A stretch of 64,000 nt of DNA from assembly GCF_964355755.1 (NCBI RefSeq), contig NC_092677.1, positions 15,656,101 through 15,720,100 on the forward strand. Reading direction: 5' to 3'. Below the pieces are notes generated by a model. The model worked only from the letters and a program-made list of their open reading frames with translations. It did no database searches and was not told the origin of the DNA. This stretch comes from Antedon mediterranea. Lineage: Eukaryota > Echinodermata > Crinoidea > Comatulida > Antedonidae. Each line of letters opens with the position of its first letter. Position 1 is the stretch's first letter. Below are positions 22,813-33,548 of the stretch, in pieces. Made by a program: the position numbers and the translations under genes.

Positions 22813-25800
22813 TCACTCGTCGCCGGAGCCAGTGCTGCGTTTGGTGCGGCGACGTGGAGACTTGCGGGGGGAAGGGGTCTTTTCTAAATAAAGAGAGAAA
22901 AATCGTATAAAAAATAGTAGTGGTAAGTTGTCACTAAAATTACCCACATCATGAAATTAGCATTAAAATGCTATACTATTTGTTCCGAATTTCATTTTCG
23001 TTTCTGCCTAGCATTAGACATCGTCTAAATGACCCTACACAACCCCAATCATGAATTCAGCTTAGCAAGCAAATCTCATGGTAATTGTCTCATAGTAGAT
23101 ACATCTCAATTTCACAAAGAGTACCCTCAATAGAATAGCAATACTTACTTGGTATGAGTGCTTCCTTTGGGATCCAGTCCATATCAACATCATCATGGTT
23201 CTGTGTGCCCATTTCTAGTGGTTTAGATGGTGCCTTACGTTTCTTCTAAAAAACAAAACATGATTGTGGATATTATCAAAGAATTATTCAAATTCCTCTA
23301 CCATACATAATCAAGCCCTTCAATTAAAAAGAGAGCGAACATGCTGGTGCTTTAAGATTCTATAGTCTAATCCGTTTTTCTTCTCCATACCACTCATTCA
23401 TAAACAATAATTATTTTTATAATAAAGGTATATACTTTTTTGTCCTTTTTATCCCTATGAAACCATTTTGTTACCACATTATGCTCTAATAAGTCAATTG
23501 ATACAGGAGAGAATGTCTACACTAATCTTTTTTATTGACTTGGGAAATACTTACACCAAACGAAGCAATTAGTTGCTGAAGGCCGAATAGAATAAGAATG
23601 ATAAGCGCTGCAAGAAACACGTACATGAAAAATCTGCAAAAGTAATGAATAAACAATGTTTAAAGTAAGATTACAATATGTGCATTTCTTCTATTATCCT
23701 AGCTTTTATGAATCCCATCCATGCTCTACAGCCATAATCAACAATGTAGTACTAATCCTGGGTGAAACCAAGTATCAATAACCATAATAATGGTAATTAC
23801 AAATTTTTCAATACTACTTAGAGCAATAATAAATACACACTTACGTCTCTGTATCTAGGCCTTCATCAATTTCAATCATTGTTACAGTTTCATTAAAAAT
23901 AGCATCAAAGAATAAGTTATTTTCCTGTAAGAAAGTGTGTAATATTTGTTTATTTCTTCTTTATAAAAGACTGAACACAAAATTCACAAATTGGCAGTAA
24001 TTAATATTGCTTATATAGCTCTTTTCCACATTGATCAAAGAGCTTTGCACATTTACAAGATAAATTAGGTAACAATTAAAAATTTAAATATAAAATACAG
24101 ATCTCACAATTAAAAAATACTTGGGAAATAGATTTTTAAAAGCATGTGCAAATACTTACTGCGTCTTTGTAAAAGAGTTCTACTACAAATCCAAAAGGTC
24201 GTGAAGCGAACACCTCATTGACCTGAAACTGATACTCAAGCGTGGCTTCTTTACCCGGTTCAATGACGGTGTAATAGGCAATTGTTGAAAACTGAAAAAA
24301 TGAAGGTGAGAAACAATTATACTCTGCAACTTAATGCAAAATTCAATATAAGAGTTTACAATTGGTAAAATAGCTAAAGCTTGGTTCCCACTACGATACA
24401 ACTAAAGTAACAACCAATCACGACATTAAATTACTTGCGTAGTGTCCTAGTCGGAACCATTCTTTAAAAGGTTTTATTCACTTGCTGACTATTATATTTC
24501 CTCATTTTAAGGGTGCACTATCATCAAGCTCTTTTAGAGTTTTTATGTGTTTCCCTTTCATCATCTCTTTATCGACTTGTTTTTCTTATTCTGTTTTCTT
24601 TATATTTGAATAAAGAGTAAATTGATTTGAATTCAGAAGACTAGCTTTAATTTTAAAGTTAAAATTGTTAAAAAAAAGTTTTTAAAAAAAGATTAACATA
24701 TAGTTAATGGGGTGAGACAAAGACAAACTTGATGTCTAATTACCAGCCAACAGTAGCAATAAAACGAAACTGTTTAATGTCCTCAGATACTGATTTGAAA
24801 TCATGTCCGCAAAACCACAAGACACGAGTTCTATACAGAACAAACCAAGCAGCATCAGAGGAGATCCACCAGCGATGGAAATACTCCATCAACTAATAAA
24901 CCTCAACCAACACGGATTGGACCATGCCAGGTGACAGAGCTGACTCAGTCCAAATGCCTAATTAACATCATTGGACAATAGACACATTTTAGCACCCTTA
25001 GCAGAGAGGCTAAGTGTAGTGCTGAAAGAGCTTAAATGATGGGCTGTAATCAGTTTGACTGCAGTAGAACTGCCTAAGGGCACACTTTAGGGATCCCAAA
25101 AAAATCCCTTTAATAGGGGTGTCGTGTGCTGGCTGTAGTGTTATAAAACATATATTCCACTTCATTTATTAATGTCCTCGTAATAGGGTTTACCAAAGAT
25201 GGGGTTCTACTATACTTGAACAAAGTTCCTTCAACCAATATTCAGAACTAAACATTGGTCTACGCCCTGTATGCTTTCATTATTGAGCTTACATTATGAA
25301 TATGGTAGTTGAACTCTTGTGGGTATCTCAATGAAGCTTGAACTGTGTCAACAATGAAGTTTGTGTTTCCTTTGTTGTTGAACCCAATGAGAAGCTGTAT
25401 ATGCTTGTTTACTGGAATCTCTGTTAACATAAATAATATAAAAAGTCTGATTAACAAAAAAGTAACAGGGTCGGTGTAGGAAGATTTAAAATACATGGTG
25501 TAAAGTAAAGTCCAATGGTAAAGGTGTAAAAACATTATATTAAAGGTGGGTTGGAAAAAGAAAATACTGTAATTCCAGGTATCTAGATTTGATATCAGGG
25601 CAGTGTTGAAATTAGGCTAAGTGGAACAAGGCCTTAAAATAAGCTTTAAAGGTAAGTGAAAACCACTGTAAAAAGGCTGTGGTGTCTCTCAGCCGAGCAC
25701 AATTATATCTGGATTGTGTTATTCAGAAATGAAAGAATTTGTTGTACAGTAGTACTGTAGTATAATAAGCATGTAATCTTTTCATTTTGTGTTAAACCAA

Positions 25801-27800
25801 CACATTCAATTTTACTATTGTGTTTACCAGGATATACAGTACCTATACTTATTCAGCTTTTTGTATAGAGAACAATACAAAACTGAAACATGCAGATATG
25901 GAAACGCATTGACATAGGTAACATTTTGTTGGAATAATTACAGAATAATCAACCTAGGAGATTTAAAGTGACAGCAGAATATTCTATACAAATTATTATA
26001 ACATATTTCTAAGACCAATGAAGCGTGTTTTTAATAAAAAAAAGATATTCTGAAATAAAATATTAACTATAGCCAGCTTCATTGAGACTACTGTACTAGA
26101 GGTAATGATACATACCTTGTTCAGACCATTTTGTGAACAGATATGAAACGTCAGCATCTGGAGATGGTTTCAACTTCTCTTCATCCTCCTCTTCTTCTGT
26201 TACATCAGTTTCTGCAGGCGCCGCATCTTCATCGGCCTCTTCTCCTTCCCCTTCATCTTCAACCTGAGCGTCTTCATCTTCTCCTTCAATAATATCTTCT
26301 ACTCTGTCATCTTCCTGCGCTCCAGCCACTAGAGAAGCAGTCTTGCCTGTAAAAAGGGTTAATTAATTACAGGAAGACTAGACCCTACATAAACTATATT
26401 AAAGCCCATTCCCTACGTTTTTTAGATCTAATTTAAGATCACAAACTATATTTAATGTAAAAATAATACTATATGGTCCTATTGCGATAACTTTTTTCGT
26501 CTTTAAACGGTTAAAAATGTGAAAAATAAGCCGATTCTAATAATTATAGCGGCCCGCTATAAATCCCAAAATGCATTGCGCGCGGATTGATATTTTTGTT
26601 TTTCACCTGTAATTCGCCCACTTTTCGATCGATCGTGAGGCCAAAACAAATGGAAGACTCCTAACTTTTCAGCGAAAATACCGGGTTTTCCCCAATTTGT
26701 ATCAACAGAGTCTGGCAAAAATAGAAAGACAATTAATGCAGCAACTATACAACGTCAGGCTAGGTATATAGCTCGCGTACGATGTTCGTACGTTACCGAT
26801 GTTTACCAGCTAGGCCTACAAAACTAAGCCTAGCTAGGCTAGGCCTAAGACCGTCCACGAGAGGTCGATCGCCGCGAGCTACTTAGGTAGTGCATTGTTT
26901 CTCACTTTTTATCATAATTTACCATAAAACGTACATTTAGGACAAGGAATGACATGGTTTAATGTTTTTAAAGTGATATATATGTATTATTTTCCAAAAA
27001 ACGTCCAAAATTGCAGGGAAGGGGTCTTTAAGATTTGCACTATTTTTATTTTTTAAATTAGTCTACACTGAGGAAGAGAAAACAAATTTGGAAGTTGTGA
27101 TTTTCTACGTTTTTATTGCATTTGAGGATGTTAATTTGAATATTATTTAAAAAAAAATAAAACATAAGCCTAGGCTAAGTAAAATTAAACTTAAATTAAC
27201 TGAAATATCTGGACAAAAAAACATTAATTATAGTATTAACTATTAATAATAATCCAGGACAAGCACTGCAAATGCATATCTATTGCACTGTTGCAGTGCT
27301 TGAATATATTATATATTAATATAATTGGTTAGTAAATGTTTTACTCAGATAACAATCATTAATAATAAGCTAGGCTAGGCCTACTAGGCTAGGATCAATT
27401 ATAATTTTCATACGATTACGTGGACAATCAACGTAACATGTCCACGTTTCCATACGTTGCCATACGATCAATAATGATTGGGCTTAATAAAAAGTTAAGA
27501 GTTAATACACTCGTGTATGTTTGCTTCCAGTTAAGCAACAGCCAGCCTAAATGCTTACAATGTTCCGTTAAATTTTACCTTCAACACAGTCTGTTGATCT
27601 ATGCCTAGCCTGTGTGTACCCATAAAAGAATGCCCAGCAGAGAGTACCTGTTGTACACGTAGCACTTTTGAGCAATACGGTACCGGTAAAATCTACACGA
27701 AAGAAATATTATTCAAAAGCTTACCATTTTTTACTAAAAGAATCGAAGCTGGCAAAACCAGCAATAGAAGCAGTATAAACTTTGGGGCTAACTTCCACAT
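22813..27800 (-). CDS. SSR1: Translocon-associated protein subunit alpha (TRAP-alpha, signal sequence receptor 1), 297 aa
   Basis: Eight exons join in frame: 27800-27725, 26346-26116, 25420-25293, 24291-24160, 23924-23845, 23633-23555, 23245-23149, 22883-22813 (894 nt). Residues 1-26 are a signal peptide (MWKLAPKFILLLLLVLPAS). About 36-90 is a very acidic lumenal segment ending in PSPDADVSYLFTKW. The beta-rich lumenal domain follows (LLIGFNNKGNTNFIVDTVQA). N-glycosylation sequons NFS (N145, across the exon 3/4 junction) and NET in exon 5 match the two sites known in vertebrate TRAP-alpha. The membrane span is about 217-236 (FFMYVFLAALIILILF), and the cytosolic tail carries KKRK, DVDMDWIPKE and a basic SPRRRTKRS end. 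TRAP sits beside Sec61 in the ER membrane and aids insertion of secretory proteins. Human SSR1 has 286 residues, so this is full length. Confidence 0.96.
24376..24467. mobile_element. Short foldback MITE, GCTTGGTTCCCACTAG family, in SSR1 intron
   Basis: Left AAAGCTTGGTTCCCACTACG, right CCTAGTCGGAACCATTCTTT. It is only about 92 bp, in the intron between SSR1 exons 3 and 4, 85 bp upstream of exon 4. Confidence 0.65.
25063..25214. mobile_element. Inverted-repeat element, AGTAGAACC family, in SSR1 intron
   Basis: Left GCAGTAGAACTGCCTAAGGG, internal TTAATAGGGGTGTCGTGTGC, right GGGGTTCTACTA. Located in the intron between SSR1 exons 3 and 4. Confidence 0.5.
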
Positions 27801-27914
27801 CTCAAAAAATTGTATTTTAAGCCCCTATGGACCAGATGAAAGACGATTTAAAGAACACAACCAGCCGAGATACTCCGACTTCTGTAGCGTCGGCAATCGA
27901 AGAGACCGTTCAAA

Positions 27915-27931
27915 TTGACCCCAAAGGTCAA
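27915..27931. promoter_or_regulatory. Palindromic TTGACC-CCAAA-GGTCAA upstream of SSR1
   Basis: A perfect inverted repeat of TTGACC/GGTCAA with a 5-bp spacer lies about 115 bp upstream of the SSR1 ATG. A CCAAT box (27942-27946) lies 11 bp beyond it. TGACC/GGTCA are nuclear-receptor half-sites. A promoter role is inferred from position only. Confidence 0.35.
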
Positions 27932-28934
27932 CATCAATTGTCCAATCAAATCGCAGAAACTAGTTTCCTATTAAAAAACGCGGGAAATTTGTAAACATTT
28001 CCATATAAATTAACAATAAAATACATACAGTAACAATATATACTGTACACCTAATATATATAATTTTTATTCAATCATTTATGTTAATTTTATAATGTTT
28101 ATAAAAAATGTTGTGCATGTGCAGACTTGAGTTTAAATTTAATCGATCAATCACGACTTTTCTGGTCGGAAACTTTCTCCCTCTCATTTGTAGAAAAAAT
28201 TAAGAGTCTCGGGCTTGCACATAAGGCTAGCGAACTAATAGCGTATGTATGCCTTGTATAAAAGTATAAATAATAATAAATATATATACTGTATACTGTA
28301 TCTTTAAAAATAAAATTAAAAAATCACAAGCCGATAGCAACAATTTTTCTAAGCAGTGTTTCTGTTTATTTCCATTACATTACAATGATTGTACACGTAA
28401 CATGTATGACAACCTTGTGTATCAGATGGTTATTAAAATAACGATGTACAAATGATATATTAAGTAAACAACACAGCCTAATTATGTATGTACTTGTAAT
28501 TATATATCAGGTGCGTGACGGTACCAATTTACATACAAGATCATTCTAGGTTTTGCGAGATTTTCAGAATTGCTAATTAATCATAAAAATGTATTCCTTA
28601 TGTTAAAATTGAATATCGCTGCACAGACCACTGCAATTTTATCACAATTGCATGTTTTGTGTCAAAAAGATTTCAGGATCTGATGTTAAAAAAGTCTTCA
28701 GAATGACTACAATGTATATTATTTAAAATATAAACCTTTGCAAACTACAACATTAACAAAAAAAAAAGACTTATTTCACGATAATCGTTTCATGATTCTT
28801 CACCGTTATCGATAAAATATGTAGGTTATATAAATATTGTTAACTTTTATTTAACTTGGAGCTACCCTTTAAGATTATATGGGTAATACAGTATACTTAA
28901 CAGCAATAGAATTCAGGCTCAAGATGCCAAACCA

Positions 28935-29075
28935 TAAGCTCTGTCTACTCAGGTCTACACTATCAAACTTTATGTGACAAAAAAATGTGATGTGCCCATG
29001 TACAGTGGACACGATGATGTCATATACTATCATATTTGAGCACATCAATAGTTTGATGGTGTCGATAGAGCTTTA
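28935..29075. mobile_element. MITE, TAGCTCTGTCTACACTATCAAA family
   Basis: Left TAAGCTCTGTCTACTCAGGT, CTACACTATCAAACTTTATG; right ATAGTTTGATGGTGTCGATA, GAGCTTTA. Inverted arms. The internal TGTGACAAAAAAATGTGATG motif is shared with the 61.35-kb copy. Confidence 0.75.
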
Positions 29076-29445
29076 GCACAAGTAGTGGTGGTACCCTATA
29101 CATTCTACATTGATAACTAGGATGTTTATACAAACAAAATATGACATTAATGTAACCGTCATAGCCAGCAAAGTTTTTACGATTGAATGAAAAGGAGCGA
29201 GTTTATACCACTTAGCTAAATTTGGCACCGTCACTTTTTTACACAATTTAACAGTTAGTAAAAACTTTCATAAGCAGTTAAAAACACACATCATAACGTT
29301 TCCTTCCCAAACAACATTTTTTTATGACTCAAAATAGATTACAAATTTTAAATATGTATAATATATATATATATATGTATTTATAGATCTCTCTAGGATA
29401 AAATCTGATATGTTGTAATGCTGATACAATAAGGTACTTTTGTAT

Positions 29446-29580
29446 AGTAAAACCTCTATTAAGGGGACACCTTTAAGAAACAACAAAGTTTCCTTTCAAT
29501 GTTCCAGTAAATAGTAATGTACTGATCCTATTATGTTTCTCACGGGATAGTGTCCCCTTAAGGAGAGGTTTCACTGTACT
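29446..29580. mobile_element. Inverted-repeat element, AGTAAAACCTCTATTAAGGGGACACC family
   Basis: Left AGTAAAACCTCTATTAAGGG (then GACACC), right GTGTCCCCTTAAGGAGAGGT (then TTCACTGTACT). The arms are near-perfect over about 25 bp, the best preserved copy of this family here. Confidence 0.8.
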
Positions 29581-31114
29581 TTATCCTCCAATTAAAAACC
29601 ATATTATCATATCAGCGTTGCAACAAATGTATAAAACACACACACCTTTTCTTAACCTTAAAGCTAACAGCGTTCCCTGCCTTTTATTTTCAATGGAGTG
29701 GACAAGCTTAAAATTCAAGTATTAATTTGGATGATTATTTCTATAACTTTTACAATGGTACCTTCTTCAGTGCCGTATCTCTACATTGGCCCAGTATCAC
29801 AGGAAAATTCCATAAAACACCACCTCATGTGGTGTCTGTGTCATGGAAAATGTTGTTATGGGTTAGGTTAGAATCTTTAATACAGGCGTTACATGTGAAA
29901 CACATGAGATGCTGTATACAGGATTTGCCAATGATACTGGACACGTTTAGATACACTACCGAGAATCTGCTAGAGTAATAAACCCACAGATACATTTCCT
30001 GCAACTCCTCTGAAATTATAACAGAGATGATTGGTGGTTGCTGATTGGTTGAAAACTGGGTGGCCTTTGATGGGTAATGAATATTTATTAGCACACAAAT
30101 TATTGACTAAATCCATTGTTAGAGTAAAAATTATAACTCATTACTACATTTCAATTTTCCTATTTTAGAATTTATATGTAATACATTTCGTGAAAATAAC
30201 GACCCTTGGTAGCTGGGTGAAAGTGTCAGATAAAACCTATTTTATAACTTGAATTTCAAGCTAGGACCATCTCCATCTACGCACACACATTAACAGATAC
30301 TCAGACAAGCTGAGATTTTTTTTTAACAAAACCATCAATTTTCGAACTCATTTTTTTTAAAACAAATTTCTGGCTTTCAGCAAAACTAGCAAACTTTCTT
30401 AAAATGGAGATTTGAGAGATACAGATTAAAAGTGTTGAATGGACATTGTGGCAGTATTGGTATCACAACCATTGTAGTACAAAAATACATATTTTATGAT
30501 CACTTTTTAAAATAGGTACCTGATAGACAACCATCATGATTCATACCAAGCACTATACTGATGTACTTATGGTACCTTATAAGAGTGCCACTACCAGAGA
30601 ATATGGTAAATACCAAACAACTCTTTCAATTTCATAACTCAGTTCTGTATCTGCAGATGTACATGAAACAGAATTGTAAACCATACCATCTATATTATAT
30701 ATTCTACAAAATGCATGTTTAACATAATCTGTCATTGTTTTGATAATTATGGACTATTATTACAATTATTTAACCATGAAAATCCAAAAGTCAAAATGCA
30801 AAGCCTATGATAAAAGTTTGATAAGCAATTATTATGCATTAACATTTTTTAAAACAAAACAAAAAGCAACGTTTTACCTCCAAAATGGCATACAACTAGG
30901 ACAACTATGACGTAATGTAATTCGGCTACGACAAAAAGGATGGAAAAACACCTATGCTAGTAATTTAACTCAACTGCACAATATAAGCATACATTATTTT
31001 CAAATTTTGTGAATTTAATATACAGCATTTATAGAAAGCCAGTATCTAGTAAGGCAATTGTAGCAAAATAAGGCATCAGACATAAAAATCTTATATCAAA
31101 AATGTTAAACATGT

Positions 31115-31212
31115 TCAGGGCCCAACAAAGTGTCCTCTATATGTGTTGGCTTTAAAAACGTTTTTCAAAGGAAAATGTAAGAGATGTACCAAAGGAGGTT
31201 TTTTCCACTGTA
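31115..31212. mobile_element. Decayed copy of the AGTAGAACC family
   Basis: CCAACAAAGTGTCCTCTATA, then AAAGGAAAATGTAAGAGATG and ACCAAAGGAGG..CCACTGTAC follow the order of motifs in the 22.4- and 29.4-kb copies, but the left terminus is lost. Confidence 0.45.
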
Positions 31213-33548
31213 CTTATGTTTCTTACAATAAAATTTCAAACCGAATAATTTCATAACACTGTATAATGGTATTTTACTGATGTAAACAACTTTTTACTGA
31301 TTTGTAAACAATAATCTGTATCCAAGTAAACGATGTAACAAACATGTTTAATATTATTAGCATATTGTTTTTAAAAAAATGTCTGCATGCCATATAATGA
31401 TCATATTATTTGTTAGGATATAAGGTTAGCGTTTAAACCAAAGTTGTTAGTTGTTAGAAATTAGCATTTTCTATAATTGATTTTATAGACAATGTAGCAG
31501 ATTCTTTCTTCACATCTATCACATGTGACAGCTGTATCATACAGTTAAACATACTAAACAAAGCACATGTGACAATGACTGTATTAGAGAATTCTATGAT
31601 ACTGTATGTCAAGTGTACAGTACAAATTAGGTGGACAATGCCAGGTTTTTCCTTTAGCTTTATTAAAATACCATGCATTTTTAAATGGTATCCCACATAA
31701 CGAAGCCTGCCATTCAAAGGAAACTTATTAACCTAAAATGAGCATAAAACAATTTAAGAAGTCCAATACCAATTACTTGCACATCAAAATATTTAAAGAA
31801 CTTCAATGGAAAAGCATTTAAAAAGCTTTTTAATTTCATTTTATTAAAGGAAATATATAACAGATTTATATCTATGTAAACAATTCATTTACAACACCTT
31901 AAAAACCTAAATGATTATTAATTTCCATGTAGTATATCATAAACATTGCTGTTCTATCTATGTTATTACCTAAGTTTTGTTTAGTACATATTATATAGTG
32001 ACAAAATACAGTTTGGAAAGGGTTATAAATGTTGATAAAACAGGATTCTATTTTCAGTTCCCAAAAAGGCATACGATACAGTAATGTATACGCACATAAG
32101 AAAAGCGAGCGTGGTTTACAAACAAAAACGTAGGATATTGTATTTTTTCGTTTTGAAATAACAAATATAAATATAATATAAAAAAAAATTAATTACAGAG
32201 AAGACGACATTAATAATAAGCATTTATAAAGGGCTGTTATACTGATGACTCGCACTGCTAAAAAACCATAAAGAATGATTGAATTATTGTTAATAATATG
32301 ACCATGATATACCATTTTCCTTCATGATTTTTATACAATAATAGCTATCAATATATGACAATCCACCTACAGCTAACAGTTATACAAATTCTTTTGTAAA
32401 TTGTATTTTTATCTACACAAGGCATGACCTTGGGGATATCAATACAATAGAAGCTATGATAATACAGTAAGTGTGTTATCAATACAAAACCATAGGGCTA
32501 TCACATGACCTCTGACCTAAGAATCTCCCTCATGATTCATTGATTTTTTTAAGTTAGGGAAGACCTGAGCTTAGAATTGACGTAATGCTTTCAAAACAAA
32601 TGGTTTATAATTTACTATAAATAAAATAGATAACATTTTTAACTTTCAGCAACTTATTAACTATTTGCCTATGTCGATTTTTCTCAAGATGACATTTTTG
32701 CAAACCTAGCCAAAATAATTGTAATGGGCTACATAATAAAAAGAATACTCTGTAGCCTGGCCTATTTTAATTATGTTCTATCAATTTAATATGCACTGCT
32801 GCATTTTAACTGAAATTCCAGGGCTGCTTTTTGATGTTGAGATATGCAAATGTTCTTTTGTATTTTTATTAATTGGTTGTTTGTGTATTTTAGGTAACAT
32901 AAATTTATTTTTGATGTACCGTAGTACCTGTGACCTCTAAATACCTGATTGATAAATATGCTTTTCAGCATAATAATCAATTCAGCCATATGAAAATCAA
33001 TACTGTACACAGTAATATATTTAACAAAATAAAAATATTTTAAAATAAATTATTTTAAGGCAAAACATGAAATAAAAATTAGTAAAAAAAATGCATTAAA
33101 AAACCACACGGATAAAGCATAATTTTAACAATTACCAACTCTATAATATATCCCTTTTACACTATGTCACAAATTTTGCTAAAGTAGAAGTAGAAGATCG
33201 GAAAAGTGTCATAATTTATGGTTCCAATAACAATGTTACACTTTATAAAATTGAACCTCTAAACTCAATGGCAATTCTATTTAGTTTTTCCTATGTTAAG
33301 ACATGTTGATTACATTTTTAGCTATAATGAATTTAGGTTTATAAATACAAATAAAACTTCAATATTGTTAATAATAGTGTGCTGTACCACAAACCTCACA
33401 TTCTGCTCAACTCAATATGCAACAAGAATAAAACTGCGACCTCAATTGATTTTTTTAAATGGCAATTAATAAAATGTAGCTACTGTACCAGATTTTGGTC
33501 GTTGCAACTCATTATGCATAAAAAATGCAATACCAAATATGTCTTCAT

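Larger units (their letters stand above)
28365..33548 (-). other. Probable long 3' UTR of the ataxin-1 gene (no coding seen)
   Basis: About 5.2 kb of AT-rich DNA between the ataxin-1 stop codon and the upstream end of SSR1, both on the minus strand, without any plausible exon. Minus-strand AATAAA hexamers occur at several points, the last one found at 28365-28370. Vertebrate ATXN1 mRNAs have 3' UTRs of several kilobases, so a long UTR is credible, but its true end cannot be seen. It contains three inverted-repeat elements, listed separately. Confidence 0.4.

Noticed and set aside
27601-27918. A 105-codon plus-strand frame over the SSR1 start
   Set aside because: It overlaps the SSR1 signal-peptide exon and promoter on the other strand; the SSR1 frame is supported by splicing and similarity.
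29727-30094. 83- and 89-codon frames on both strands at about 29.9 kb
   Set aside because: They overlap each other on opposite strands, have no similarity, and lie in the likely ataxin-1 3' UTR.
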